Below, piece by piece: positions 24,401 to 37,469 of a stretch of DNA of 64,000 nucleotides (its first letter is position 1; the number at the start of each line of letters is the position of its first letter). The notes under the pieces were generated by a model. That model worked only from the letters and a program-made list of their open reading frames with translations, had not been told where the DNA came from and made no database searches. The position numbers and the translations under genes are program-made. The stretch covers positions 1 to 64,000 of the forward strand of contig JAULBX010016638.1 of the NCBI GenBank assembly GCA_032358255.1, in the 5' to 3' direction. The stretch comes from Heterotrichella gracilis. Taxonomy: Eukaryota > Sar > Xanthophyceae > Tribonematales > Xanthonemataceae.

Positions 24401-27400
24401 TGGACGACAAACACCTCAGGCACATTTTCCAGATCGATATGGTGGCCATCCTGCGCCTCATATATGCACAAGTGGCAGCTGGCTGTGAGAATCTGTCGCT
24501 CGCCATTCAGACACCACAGACCTCTCCCGAGGTATAACATTAATTTGCTTGAGAAATACATTTGAATGTGAAAGCACTTTAAAAAAATCTTACCAATTCA
24601 TTTTAAGGAAAATTATTGGGGTTTAAAGCATGTATTCCACTGCTGCATGCATTTTCAATTTCTGCTAGATTTTAGGTAGATTCGGCATTGTACTGACCCT
24701 TGGGGTTGTCACTCATGGCAGGCTGGCCTTGGCTATGTGCTGGGCGATCAGTGGGATGTCCTGAGGAAGGATCTGGCAGAAGCCATTGAGGTGGGGCTGG
24801 GCTCCTTCTGGACAGCGCGCCACGATGATGCACAGGGGCAAGCGCATGAGATGCTTCCTGCAGTCGAGGTAGGCTGGGTGTGATTGCTGCATCTGCCCTA
24901 TAAGAGGAAAACAGTAGGAAAACAGGCAAGGTCTATTGCAGGAAATTTATCATAGGCTATGGTGTATAGCGGCACTCTTTTTCGATGGGAATGCACTGGG
25001 TTTGTTCTGCAAGCAGTCTCATAGCGTGTTCCATCCCAGTACCTTCACCATATCATTTCTTTGCTGCCATCAGATTCGATCCTTCATGTTCATCACCACC
25101 TCATCCTTGGGAGTAATCGACACCATGAGGAAGCTGGAGCAAGCGGTGGCTGAGGCTATGGGGTACAAGATCCCAGACCAGCCAGTGGCAGCCTCACGGT
25201 CTCAGTCAGAGGCATCCCTGGCCACACTGCATGATGAGGATGTATCCATGGCCACACTGCATGAAGGGGATGTTCATGACGAGGATAGAGGTACGGATCA
25301 CCATCTTGAAAATTATCGGAATACCTCTTGCCAGCAATGGAGGACATTATTTGAAGAAATTCAAGGCTGTTGGCCGAAAGCAGAGACACATGGTGGATGT
25401 GCTTGTGCAGCCAGGTCACTGCACACAAGTTTTGGAATGTCATTGTGAACTATTGTAGGTTGGTCAGCTTCAATGATTGTGCAGTCCCATCGAGATGGAT
25501 TTGTACATTGCGCTGCAGCTGCCTCAGAACAGATTGTCAAGACAAAGGCAAGGCGCTTTGCACGCCTCAAGCGCAAGTTCAGGCAACCAAAGAATCGTGG
25601 GGGGAAACTGCCAGGAGCAAAGAAAGGCAAGAAGATGTTCACCATGGCCACGGGTGCAGCGTGGTGGGAGTATCAAACAGCCTTTCTGAGGCCCCTTCTG
25701 CCGGTATGTCCACAATGTCGCAACTGGTGATAATGCCCTACACAGTGCTTACTATTTGCAGTTGGTGATTTCGGTACATCATGGTCTCAAAATAGCCTGC
25801 TTTGAGAGGCATTGCGGCATAAACCCTGCAGTTGTCACACAGCGGTCTGGGTCCTGCAGATCCTCTTGGCGTTGCCAGTCTTCATGCGGTGGAAACTGGT
25901 GTATGGTACAATGGTTCCCAAAGCGCTTTCAAGCAAGGAGGAGCGCGCAAAGGCACTCAAGGACCGCATGTTCCAGTTCTGGGCAAAGTGCTGGTTTGCC
26001 TTCAGCCTGACGTTGGTGCTGATTCTGTCCCTGAGTAACATCAACAAGGTCTGGATTTGGTAAGTCAAGATGCAAAGGCTTCAGACGAGATAATTTTACA
26101 TTTGAAAACCGTGAATGTGCATACATGCATGATGCTGTACTAGACCCTTGGATATCAGCTCCTTGAATAACCAGTTCTATTATCTGCAATGCAGGAACCC
26201 CTATTATGGCTATCTGGCTATGGTCATTGCCTACGATGCACGGGTAAGCCTGGCATTTGAATGCACCATTGGGTGTTATCTGGGTCAACATTCTGACACT
26301 GCATGCATTCAGTTTACACCACGCTCAAGCGTGACCACCGTTGCAACGAGTGTGTGGCAAGTGAACACAGCCGTGTGATATAGCTTGAATGTAATTCTAA
26401 TGTGCAGGAATGGCAAGACACGTGTGCACACCACATTTATTGTTTTCCTGTGAATCAGTAGAAGTGATCATGCAACTCTTGGGATGCAGGTGGAGGCCAC
26501 ACTGACCAAGGCTGTGTTGCGGATAGTCGGAACCCTGCTGGGTGGCACCCTCGGCTTTGTCGTCATGCTGAAATCAGGACTGGCAACCAATCCCTATGGT
26601 ACGCGCATACCCTTTTGTCAGTGACCCAAAAATGTAGATTAGACTCCAGTGTTGTTTAAACCTGCAAATTGCCGCAAATGCTGCCATTGGATTGAATGAA
26701 GCAAAAGACTAAGAACAATTTCACCGCATAATCATGAGAACAGGGCAACATGGAGGTCTCTCCCTGGGCCGCAGGTCTCATGGCGGTCATTTGCACAATG
26801 TCCTTTGCTATGGGCCACACAGGGCCCACGCCCTACAAGGTGGCAGGCATGCTGACCTTGTCAGCCTGCAACAGCCTGATCTTATGCCAGTTCCGACCAG
26901 GCTGCCACACTTGCCATGGGTCCTGGCAGCTGTATGCGTCCAATGTGCTTGCCATGTCGCTGGGAGCAACGCTGGCATTTGCCATCTGCAACGCCATTTT
27001 GCCATGGTAGGTAGCAAAGAGAGAGGGCTTTTCTTGTTTACACACCAGGAAAGCACCTGCAGGAGCTGCTGCCAAGCTGTTGCACACTGCCAATTCAAAT
27101 TGGCATGCACTATGTGAGTTCTGTGGTGTGGAGTGCAACCTCTTGAAGGCACTTGGGTTTTGCAAGCTAAGGGCATCGCTGTAGAACTTGGCAAATGTGC
27201 ACTGGGTTGACTGATTACTTCCCTGTAGGTATGCCAGCACACAGGTGCGCCAAATCCTGGCAGGCACCATGCGGGCAGCAGCAGATTTCGTGGACCTGAC
27301 CTACTTCCAGGTGGGCATTGGCACAGCCAGGAGCAACAGCAATTTGTTGTCGCTGCTACTGTCTCCTTCAGCTCTTGACGCTTGTCTCACCTGGTGCTTG

Positions 27401-29181
27401 TTTTCCCTCTCAGTTCTATGACCAAGGCAAGCAGGCCGCCATCAGCAACGGCTACTGCATCAAGGAGGGTCACAACACCAACAACGGGGAGGACCACACC
27501 GTGAATGTGACTACAGGTATGTTTTTTTGTGTACCAGGAAACCATTTGCATGTACAGCAGTTTACATTATGTATAGTTGCCATGCGTGCAGCAATGTCCA
27601 ATGTATTGTGGATTGTACTGGCTCCAACCAGCCAATGATCAAATACTTCATTCTTGACCCTGCTGTTTGCTTTTGATACCAAAAGCATGGCAACTCGTGC
27701 AGAGCAAGATGATGATTCAAGCAGCCTGCAGCTGGCTCGCCTCCTCCAAGCACGCATTGGAGGGCCGCTCACAGGTGAGGCATACCATTGATGTTGGTCA
27801 ATACTGCGTATTTTACCATTGCAGTCACATGGTATTTGTTCCTTTATGAAAGTCCACCCATTAGCGTTCATTCTTGGTGTGAACATCCTATGATGCATGC
27901 AATGTGGATGAACGTAAACTGGAGGAGATAGGTTAGGCAAGAAGGGTGTCCTTGCGCCTGGGTTTGAGGACCAGGTGTAGAGGGGGACTGGAGTGGTGAC
28001 GCCTGCATCCAATGGGAGGGTGGCTGAACTCAAAAGGAAATTAAGTCATCACCTCACGCTGCAGGTGTGCAATACTTGATGCTGACAAACAGCACCCTGT
28101 GGTCCCGGGGGTGGCTGGCCTACCCCGCCATTGTCCCCGCCACCCTCCAGGCCATGCTGAGGGCGGTGGACAGCCTGGCGGGGCTTGAGCTGTGCCTGTG
28201 CTATGGGCGGTCCATCACAGGCAGATACGGGGGGGGCGCCTTCACGGAGGTCCTGGTGCATATGGATGTGCAGGTGGGGTAGGGGGTGACCTTGTGTAGG
28301 GTATACCGAGGGGTTACATTGGGTTGTTGGACAAGCGAGTTGCATGAACTGGCCATCTGCCTTGCCCTGCCCTGTCCTGTCAGGTGGCGAATGGCTGCTC
28401 ACATGGACCCCTGCCTACACCCTTGGATTGAGCACAATACGGCCAGCATAGGCAGATCAAGACCCTACTTTACCCTTCCCAATGTCGTCAGGGCAGTGGC
28501 GCATGGATGGTCAACATTGGCTGAGCTACATACAGAACATGGAATCTAACTGATTATGCGTAGCTTGCACCTGACCCCTTTGCCTGTATGTGGCAGTGGC
28601 GCGAGGTGTGCTCCAGCCTGCAGCACCTGATGGCCTCAGCGGCAGAGATACTCACTGCAGAGGACCACGACACTGCATGCAGGACACTGGGCAATGAGCT
28701 GCGCGCAACCATGCAAGCAAGGTGCGCACCCACCAGGGAGGGGGATGAAATGCATGCCCACCTGGGAGGGTTCCTGAGAATTGGGCCACCATATAAGATA
28801 TTTGGCATTTGGCTTGCGCCACCGACCCACCTTTACCCCCATTACACTTCCATCACATCAACCCCCTGGCAAGACCGCCACCCATGCCGGGCAATTCCGC
28901 CACCCCTCTCACGTCCCGCTTACACCCCGCCCGGCCCTTGCAGGATCGCCACGCGCACCGAGTACTTCCGCCTGCGTCACCGCCTGTACGAGCGGGTCAA
29001 GGAGGTGGACCCAGCCGCCTTTTTGCGCCTGTTCCCCCCCGATGACACGCTCATGTTCCAGAGCTACCTGGCTGCAGCCATCCGCGTGGCCGACCAGCTC
29101 ACCGCCGCCAGCCGCACCGTGCAGGGGCTGGGGTGCGAGGACAGGATGGACAGCTTCAAGGACTGGTTCAGGCTGGGCTGA
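21412..29181 (+). CDS. FUSC/aromatic acid exporter-like membrane protein
   Basis: Large multi-exon gene (more than 20 exons) for an integral membrane protein with two hydrophobic blocks. Block 1 spans exons at 21412-21647, 21901-22054, 22366-22575 and 22763-22910 (for example AYLLDLLLVSVVLVLVGMVV). A long hydrophilic part follows (23067-25690). Block 2 spans about 25850-27010 with ALPVFMRWKLVYGTMVP, NPYYGYLAMVIAYDAR, and then LTKAVLRIVGTLLGGTLGFV at about 26500-26580, the hallmark Gly-rich helix of FUSC/ArAE family exporters. A cytosolic C-terminal half ends at 29181 with DRMDSFKDWFRLG. The family moves aromatic or organic acids in bacteria and includes plant ALMT-like relatives; the substrate here cannot be read. 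The arrangement TM block, cytosolic, TM block, cytosolic is the AaeB type. Start at 21412 gives MGVIEAPVAVVEF. Internal exon borders between 23.2 and 24.1 kb are uncertain. Confidence 0.75.
25213..25272 (+). repeat. In-frame 30-bp tandem repeat in FUSC-like gene
   Basis: Two adjacent 30-bp copies encode SLATLHDEDV and SMATLHEGDV, followed by HDEDRG. They lie in the hydrophilic loop between the two membrane blocks and end just before an intron donor. Confidence 0.85.
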
Positions 29182-30388
29182 GTGGGTGGGGTTTAGCGGT
29201 GGGGTTCAAGGTGGGGAGTGGGTGGGGGGCAAGAGAGGGGGGAGGATGATATGGTTTATGGGGGGCTTCACCAGCAGTGAGGGGTGACAGCTGGTCATGG
29301 CCCTGGCGGTGCCTCACTGGATGCATGCCTTGCAGCAGCATTGTGGTGATGCTATGGTGGTACTGTGATGATGTGCTGTCGGTCGACAGGCTGGTTTGGA
29401 GCAAGGCTGCGTACTGGCGTGTACCATATGGATATGTAGATTGAGGTTTGACATCATCATTTGCAAGGTCCAGCAGCTGCGAATTGACAGCCAGGTACAT
29501 GTAGAATCCACAAACCTGAATATTGCCGCATGAATGATATGTTTTTGTTGCCGTTTCTCGAATCGTAAATTATGTGGAGTCATTTTATGTATTTATGCTT
29601 CTCTGCGTGATTGAGCATTTAATGACAAGTACTCTGGCAGTGTTGTGAAGCGCATCACAACACCAGAATTCAGCAGTCTCTTTTGTTGTACCTCAAATGC
29701 TCACGCTCCAGCTGTTTTGGAGTTGGGACCACAGAGATTTTTTTAGACTAAATGTGTTGCTTGCCAATGGCACTGAAGTGGCCAAGTGGCGTTGCCAATG
29801 GCAGTGCTGCCAAATTTGGTTTAGTACATTTAAGTATTTTGCCAGCCATTGCCGTTGCCATTCAATTTGCAGTAACCGCACTGGTCAGCACATAATATGG
29901 CCACTGAATGGCTTCAGATGCCATACATGATGTGATCACTCCACCCACCCACCCACGGTCACCGTGGACAAATAGACAACCCAATAGCGCTAGCATTTGT
30001 GAAGGTGTTCAAGTCTTCACTACGATGATTTTTGCCCGGCATTGGCAATTGCAAGAGTTACAGCTGCTCAGTGACTTAGAAGGGTCGTTGTGCACGATGT
30101 GACATGTCTGAGAACTAGTTCGAGAACTAGAACGAGCTCAAGAACTCTGGATCCATCTGGGTTTGCAACCAGCAGCATGCCACATATTTGACCGAGTCAC
30201 CACGCAGGCATATAAATATTAAATAACTGAGTTAAAAGCACTGTTCAGTGCACATAAATATATATTATTGAATATTAAACTGAAGCAGTTGTGATAGCGT
30301 GGAAGGATGCGTTGACGAATGACAATGCCCATTCCCCAGCGCATGCACTCTGATTATCCTGAAGCAGCTCTCGTTGTTGTTCCCCTTC
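29182..30388. other. Convergent intergenic region
   Basis: About 1.2 kb between the stops of the FUSC-like and DUF4079 genes. It is AT-richer than its surroundings, with short quasi-palindromic stretches around 29760-29860 (repeated TTGCCAATGGCA-like words). No gene or known mobile element is recognised. Confidence 0.4.
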
Positions 30389-32254
30389 TCAGATGCTGAG
30401 GCCCAGCTGCAGCCCCAGTGCTGCGTGCACCACGAACACGCCCAAAATGCCTGTCCCCAGGTAGGCGTGCTGCACAAGCAAAGGGAAAGGGTCACAGTCA
30501 GACAAGATGCTGTGGCAAGGCTGGGTTGCAGAGAGCTGCAGGCAGGTTGCAGGTGCAATGGGCCACATTGCAGGCTCTGCATCTGATTTTTGGCCTGTTG
30601 GTTGAGAGAGGCAGAAGAATGCAATCAGTGACTGACAGGCAGCAAGCAGGTTTGGTGGTTACGTACAATGGAGCGGGCGTTTGGGTCATCCTCAAAGAAC
30701 AGCGGCAGCATTGCCTGGAGCGCCAGCAGGGACAGTCCGATGAGCCCAGTGGTCACGTGGGTGCTGCACCAAGGGGAAACACATCAGAAGGAACCCATGG
30801 TCACCAGAGAGCAAATGGGCTGCACCAACATGATGCCACGTGGCAGCTGTGTGCAGCAGAATACTTAGTTACTTTTATGGGATGCACCATATTTGAAGAT
30901 GCAGCATGGTGAGGACTTGGTAAATGGCACAGCATGGTTGGGAACCTTGTAGCAGGCGACACATGGGTTGCTCTTGCCACGTGTGCCTTCCTCACCTCTC
31001 AAAGATTGGCCTTCCCTGCATGAGCAGCGACATCATGCCTCCCAGTGCACCCAGCGCAAAGAAGCCAGTCATGCCCAGGGCCAGCTGCAAAAAGGAACAG
31101 GGAGGGTGAGCAAGTTTTATTTCAGCGACTGGTAACACACACCAAGTTTGGTGAACTCCAGCGCAATGTGCATTCACAGCTAGCCAAATCCCGTAGTACC
31201 TCTGTTGGAGGTGCCTGCTAGCTATATAGCATACATGCGCCATATACATATTAGACCGGAGCTAGTTGCCCATGAACTAGCGGCGATTTGCACCAGCCAA
31301 TGGCAAGATAGCAAACATCCTGCTCGTATGACTTATGCTGCTTCCCTCCACCGCCCAGTCGCAGTTGCAATCCGGGAAGCCCACCTGCAATTCAAACCCT
31401 AACCAAACCCTACCAAAACCCTCAACAAGAACCCTATACCATTCGTCCCCCACCTTTGGGTGCAAGTCCTTTGCCTTCTCCACTAAGTCATCATCGTCAG
31501 AGGTGCGGATGGCCCAGCCCAGGTAGCCTGCACCGTACCCGCCCATGGCCAGCAGCACCACCGCCATGTTGCCGGGGTGGCCCCAGTGGATCAGCCATTC
31601 AGGCAGGCCCAGGGTGCTGAAGTAGGCGGCCTGGGGCTCCAAGAGGCGGTAGAAGATGCCATTGGAGGCAGCGAGGGTGAAGACTGCGGGGGCGATGGGC
31701 CGGGTCGATATTTATCAGAATTCTCGTGTGTGTGTGCCCTAAGTGTGTGCTTCCTAGTGCTCCTCCATCACGCTCCACTGGTCCCACTTGTTTCACCCTA
31801 ACCGAAAGGGTAAGTAAGAGTGTTGGCATAATTGAGGTGAGAAACACACTGCTAGATCGTCAGGAGTGCGCGTTGTCTATGATCTTTCTGAGGCAGCCTC
31901 TTCTGCCAGCATCACCTCATGCACATAGTTGCTGGGGCAACGCCCTGTGACTACCTAGACACAATTGAATTCTTGCAACTTGCAATTGTTGTACATTAGA
32001 GTAATGGGTTCGCTGCATCGGGGTTTGTATTGCCAACACTGGCGGCATCCGGCCTGTTTGCCACCAGGGGTGGTGGCTAGCCATGACTCACCCGCTGGCA
32101 GTACTGTGGAGTTGAGCACCACTGGTGACGCGCTCTTGTTCACCTTCCGCACGGTGTGCTTTGTGGGCTTCGCCACGCACACAGTCGCCTGTCTGCTGGG
32201 GGCGATGGTGCCGGGCAGGGCACGCACATGTGTGCGCTGTGTGATGGACTGCAT
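30389..32254 (-). CDS. Plastid DUF4079 membrane protein
   Basis: Five exons close exactly in frame at 219 aa: 32092-32254, 31454-31683, 30996-31084, 30667-30763, 30389-30469. Exon 1 encodes a Ser/Thr/Arg-rich transit peptide (MQSITQRTHVRALPGTIAPS). The mature part has about four membrane helices: LIHWGHPGNMAVVLLAMGGY with the following YGAGYLGWAIR, LALGMTGFFALGALGGMMS, HVTTGLIGLSLLALQAMLPL and GTGILGVFVVHAALGLQLGL. FFEDDPNARS and the GLQLGLSI-stop end are characteristic of DUF4079, found in cyanobacteria and chloroplasts and predicted for thylakoid or envelope membranes; function unknown. Intron 2 has several AGGGTTT motifs close to its donor. Confidence 0.88.
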
Positions 32255-32959
32255 TGCAATGGTGGGTGGGGGGCGGCTGAGGAGGGTGCGCTAACAGCTA
32301 GGCGTCGTACACAAGCTTAATACCTTGCATGTGACGAGCGCAGGCGTCTAAGTAGCATGGTCGCAGGGCGTGTGGCTAGTAAAGCCCCCAGGTGGAAAAA
32401 GCAAAAAGTTGCCCAGCAAGAAAATGCAAAATTTTAAAAGTTTTTCGAAGGGCAAACAATAGCCTAGCAAAAGAAACGCAACCTGCAGGACTCGAACCTA
32501 CGCGGGCGAACCCAAATGATCACAAGCCCCTCCATGTGAGAGGGTAGGAAAGTTTCTCAACTTTTCTAGTCATTCGCCTTAACCACTCGGCCAAGGTTGC
32601 ACAAAGTTGCAATGTAGGCAATTTCTGCAGATTATCAATAGCTATGAGAAGCCGCGACTTGCTTTGTCAGGTTAGCTGTGATACAAAGTCTTGTCATTAA
32701 ACACCGCATGCCTTCTAAGTTTTGCGCATTCAGCCTGATTCTTCTTTGCCTGTTGTGTGCCCGGCATGGCATGTATTCAACTGGTGTCGGAAGCGTGAGG
32801 GCTGCGACTTCCAATATATGCATGCATGCCAACTGATGCCAAGGACTTCAAGCTTGCTTGCCAGCTCTCAACGCCCAACAGATGCATGCATGCAACTGGT
32901 GCGAGCTCTTCAACAGCCCAATGCACGTTGTTTAGCTGCACAACACTACACTAGGCGCC
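32255..32959. promoter_or_regulatory. Divergent region between DUF4079 and PEX7, hosting a tRNA
   Basis: About 700 bp separate the two start codons, so both promoters should lie here. The stretch also holds a tRNA-Ser gene (32478-32600). TGCATGCATGC words occur at 32818-32828 and 32883-32893, upstream of PEX7. No other element is recognised. Confidence 0.45.
32478..32600 (-). tRNA. tRNA-Ser(AGA) with intron
   Basis: On the minus strand the gene begins GCAACCTTGGCCGAGTGG and ends CCTGCAGGTTGC; the 7-bp acceptor stem GCAACCT/AGGTTGC is perfect. The D arm, the anticodon stem AATGA/TCATT with loop CTAGAAA (anticodon AGA at 32565-32567), a long class II variable arm (GGGTTCGCCC) and the T arm GTAGG-TTCGAGT-CCTGC are all present. 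A 43-nt intron (about 32521-32563, ambiguous by one base) sits one base 3' of the anticodon, the canonical position for nuclear tRNA introns. T-rich terminators (TTTCTTTT) follow directly 3'. CCA is not encoded. Confidence 0.95.
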
Positions 32960-35762
32960 ATGTTGTTTAAGACCCCGTTTCAGGGCTACTCCGTCAAGTT
33001 CTCTCCTTTCGAGGAGGGGAAACTGGCAGTGGCCACGTCCCAGAACTTTGGGATTATTGGCAATGGGAGGCAGCACGTATTACAGGTAACGTCGCGCCAA
33101 TGAGCAGTGGTTTGTGCCTTTGGGTCACTTGTATTGGGAACTGTCTTGGGACCACCCATAGTTGTAGCGGAACCCACTTGAGACATCCCACACCAGTAGA
33201 AAACCTTTGCAAGAGGTTGAGTGACTCAAAGTGCGCAGACTTTTCTGCACTGCTGTTCAGCCCAAAGTGGGTGCATGCCATGCATACATATGCCGTCCCC
33301 AGGGCCCCGGGTGCTCCCCCTCCCCTCCCCTCCCCTCCCCAACCCCCACCACCTGTGCACAGGTCACCCCGCAAGGTATAGTAGAGGTGGCAGCCTTCGA
33401 CACCGCAGACGGGCTGTATGACTGCGCATGGAGCGAGGTATGTTTGCAGCAAGCACTTGCCACCCCACACATATGTTGCGATACCAAACACTCCAAGCAC
33501 GGGCTTGCTATTGCTGAACGACTTACTTAAACATGCAGACCCATGTCCTGCGCGTTGCGTACACCCCCCCCCAACCACCACCACCCGCACGCCTTTGACA
33601 CGCAGCCACACTGCCCTGGCCGGTGTGCATACCTTCCCACCCCCATGCAACAAACCCCAAACCAAGCCTATCCTACCCCCCTGGCAGGAGAACGAGAACA
33701 TCCTTGCCTCTGCCAGTGGCGACGGCAGCATCAAGGTGTGGGACGTGCAGGCCCCGCCACACGCCAACCCGCTGCGCAGTTTGGAGGAGCACACACACGA
33801 GGTGGGTGGGGGGGATCTAGGGTTTTTGCATGGGTGGAAAGTGGCAGGTTGCACAGCCTGGAGGAACACACGCGCGATGTTTGGCAGGTGGTATTTGGGG
33901 TTGGCCGGGGCATGCCTCAGGGCATGCGTGGACTTGGGTGCACCGCTTGCACAGACATGGCGGCTGTTTGAGACCAAGGGCATCATGCGATGCGACTTTG
34001 CCAGTGGCATGGCAAGATTCCTGAGGGATCTTGGCAACAGAGGATTATACAGGGCTGGCACATGGCAGCAGTCGTGAGAGACAGCAGGCATAGCTTGTGG
34101 CCACCTAGGGTGGATGCATGCATGGTACTGTAATCAAGAGTTACGCAAGCCGTGTCGCCTCACCCCATGCTGCCTCACATCCCCCCTCCAGGTGTACTCC
34201 CTCAACTGGAACATGGTCAACCGCAATGTGTTTCTCAGCGCCTCATGGGACGACACAATCAAGCTGTGGGACTTGAACCACCCGGGCTCGCTACGCACAT
34301 TCGCGGAGCACACATACTGCGTGTATGCGGCGACATGGTGCGGCATCATGTGGGGGGCGAAGGGGACGGGCATGTGGTTGTTTGTTTCATGCATCCCAAT
34401 CGTGACGTGATGCAGGTGGCTGCGCACCCTTCATGCATGCACCTTATGACCATAGCTGAATCGTTGCATTGCCGCAAAAATGACTATCAGGATGGTCATT
34501 TGATGATTCGATGACAATGGTCATGATGATTATATATTCTGTGACAGCAAAAACAAACTCTAATAGTGGTCCCGCTCCATTTGACCACCCCCACAGGAAC
34601 CCTGGCAATGCCGACATCTTCTTGTCAGCCTCTGGGGACTGCACCGCAAAGATCTGGGATGCGCGACAGCCGGGGTCCAGCCTCACCCTCCCGGGCCACC
34701 AGCAGGAGATCCTGAGCGCTGATTGGTGCAAGTACAACGACGCCATCATAGCCACCGGGTCTGTGGACAAGAGCATCAAGGTGTGGGATGTGCGCGCGCC
34801 GCAACGGGAGCTGGCGGTGATGCTGGGCCACACGTGAGTAGGCATTGACGCTGGGTGGGCGGGGGTGGAGGGTGGGGGCCGGTACAAGTGTTTTGTGCAA
34901 ATGTAGGGTCTTCTGCAGGGCATCTAAGCCCACTGCAACTATGTGAATCATATCAAGGCCTTGCAGGATCTGGGCGTCTTACCCTTCTCTAGGGTTTTGG
35001 ACAGCTGCACGCATGGCCAGTCGCTCATTGGCATGGTTAACATTTTGCACTCACTGCAGATATAGGACAGGTAGTCATGCATGTGCAATTGCCTGTGACA
35101 ACAAACCTGCATCCTGGTGAGCTGTGAGCAGAAAATGAAAATTTGCATTAACATTCTCTCTAAGGATTACCAAGGGTTTGACAAGTTGCTTTGGCTTGGC
35201 GGCAGGTATGCGGTGCGCCGCGTGCTCTTCTCGCCCCACTCGGAAACCCTATTAGGGTCCTGCTCCTACGACATGACTGTGCGGCTGTGGGACACGCGTG
35301 CGGAGGATAGCCTGCTGCGCGTGTGGGACCATCACACAGAGTTTGCGGTGCGTGCAGGGGTGGGGGAACGGGGTAGGGCTCCAACCTGGCTCCAAAGATC
35401 ATGCATTGTGTTTTCTGCAACATTCGGATGGACATGCCTGGAGGCGATGGTGTCAGAAAATTTTTACCTCTGAACAGGCAAGTGCATGAGCGTGAGTGAG
35501 CGCATATAGTTGCAGTCAACAGCCTGTGCGAATTATTTGCTCTACTATGACCATGAGTTCACATGGGATAGCGGTTATGGGTAACGCATCCTCCTCATGG
35601 TGTGCTGCCCCTCTCAGCATGTCAGATGTGATGGCTGACGCCTTTCGGCTCCCCATGCAGGTTGGCCTTGACTTCAGCATGCTCGTTGAGGGCATGATGG
35701 CCAGCAGCGGGTGGGATGAGCTGACGTACGTGTGGCAACAGAACTCAGACCCCAGGGCATAG
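32960..35762 (+). CDS. PEX7: PEX7, peroxisomal PTS2 import receptor
   Basis: Cytosolic WD40 receptor that binds PTS2 signals and delivers matrix proteins to the peroxisome. Seven exons close in frame at 313 aa: 32960-33085, 33363-33437, 33688-33801, 34192-34337, 34597-34833, 35206-35347, 35661-35762. The start MLFKTPFQGYSVKFSPFEEG and AVATSQNFGIIGNGRQHVL are diagnostic of PEX7. WD repeats follow with ASASGDGSIKVWDV, SASWDDTIKLWDL, SASGDCTAKIWDA, TGSVDKSIKVWDV and GSCSYDMTVRLWDT, and the end is ASSGWDELTYVWQQNSDPRA. Length matches plant PEX7 (about 317 aa). The donor end of exon 3 is duplicated inside intron 3 near 33858-33880 (a second SLEEHT-type coding piece), which could cause mis-splicing or mis-annotation. 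Confidence 0.95.
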
Positions 35763-37469
35763 GGTGTGGGTTGATGGCATAGGCGCTGGGCGGAGGGGGC
35801 ATGCGCAGCCTGTAAGACGCTGGCCTGTGGGCTAGCCTCAGGGTACTTGCATGGGCATATGTTTGAGGGCACACGGGCAGACCCCCTGAGGGGATATTGG
35901 CACAGCGCACGTGCAAGCAATAGGCGCTAGCGTGTACCAGGCACGTGCAGCACTTGGGACATGGGCGGGTGAGCGTGTGGCAGCTTTATGGGGGGTTTCA
36001 GGAGCAGATGGGGATTGCAGCGATTTGGGCCATGCGGCAGGGTTGAGATGTACAGTATTGCAGGGATGAGCAAGGAAAAATGATTTGGAAGTTGCAGTCA
36101 TGGCTGCAGCGTTCAGTCAGCTTTGCCAGTAGGGTTGTTGTGGCGTGGGGCTGCGAAGGAGTATCATTCTACAGGCAGGCCGAGCATTGTTTGACACTTT
36201 ATTGCAACTGGCTGGCGAGCTATCTCCAGTGCAACGCCTACTATGGCAGCACCTGGGGTTGCATAATAGGGCCACGTACACTGCGTGTGGTGGGCATGAC
36301 TGCTGGTTCAAGAGCGTTTAGGCTGAAACAATGGGGACAGTCGGGGGCCGCTGTTGGAGCAGAGTGCAATTGACAAGAACCTTTGCTCTGGATACCATAT
36401 CTACCGTAGGAGGTTGGAGCTGCTGACTACATACAAGTCCTGTTGAGATGAACTGCGTACCTGGACTGCATTATTGTCGGCCATAGGTTTAGGGTTTTGT
36501 GGCGTTTGTTACACCCTATTGAGCCAGCGGGGTATCTCGCACCATGTGCCCACCGTCAGGGTGGCGTCAACGCGCGGACTCCTGCCACACCTGCTGTTCT
36601 TCGGTCGCCGTGTATATAGCAGCGACCAAGCGCCTTGGTGGGCGGTGCTGCACTCGTCGCACGTTGCCGGGCTAGCCACCGCGTTTGGCAAGTTGCCGGG
36701 CTAGCCACGTCGCCGGCGTTGTGCTGTTTCGGTTCCCTCTTGGTTGGCGCCGGCTGAAGGGTTTCAGTGCTCTCGACCCTAGATAGCTTCTAGAAGGCGG
36801 TTCCTGGCTGCCCGACACCGTACTGGTGAGTGGTGGGCGGGATGGCCATGTGAATGCATGCACACGGTCAATGTCTGGTTGAGGGTCCTGCAACACAGGA
36901 TCTGGTTCGAACCTCTTGTTGGCTGTGTGGTGTTTAATATTGGTAAACTTCCTTGTATATCGTGGGCACAGTGGGGCGTGCACCGCAAAGTGGCAAAGTT
37001 TGACGGAATTCACCCAGCTATACAGCAAGCTTTGAAAATACTGGGACTAAACTAACAAACACTGCCCGTTTAGTCAACTTTTAGAAGGGTACACACCGTT
37101 TGGCGGCCTCTGTCACGAAGGCTCATGCCTTATCAGTTGCTCAAGTGCTGAGCTGGCAGTGCATGTGGTGCACTGCCACCTGTGCCACCCCGTTACGAGG
37201 CCTCTCAGCACCTCTAGGACGTTCAGGGTCAGATTGATTGGTACTTCTCCTCATTTACCGACCTGCATCCCTGCCTAGTGCTTCTGGCAGAAAAAACTTC
37301 TTCTGTGCTGCTACGTGCCACACCACTGGCCACAACCGTAGGTTAATTCCACCCACACCTCCAGCCGCACCCACACCACCTGACTTCTCATACCATGTAT
37401 CTATTGGAACACGCCACACCCTACCCCTCCTCCCTTCTCAACCCCATCCCCCCACCCCTGCAGCCCCCC
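35763..37469. other. Tandem intergenic region (PEX7 to ABCG)
   Basis: About 1.7 kb with no supported gene. GTTGCCGGGCTAGCCAC occurs twice, 27 bp apart, near 36662-36706. One telomere-like GTTTAGGGTTTTG lies at about 36486. The last ~170 bp are C-rich and end in CCCTGCAG just before the chosen ABCG start, so a 5' exon of the ABCG gene may be hidden here. Confidence 0.45.

Noticed and set aside
33054-34091. 345-codon open frame on the minus strand
   Set aside because: It lies opposite PEX7 exons 2-3, has low-complexity Pro/Gly/Arg composition and no domain; it is a shadow of the WD40 gene.
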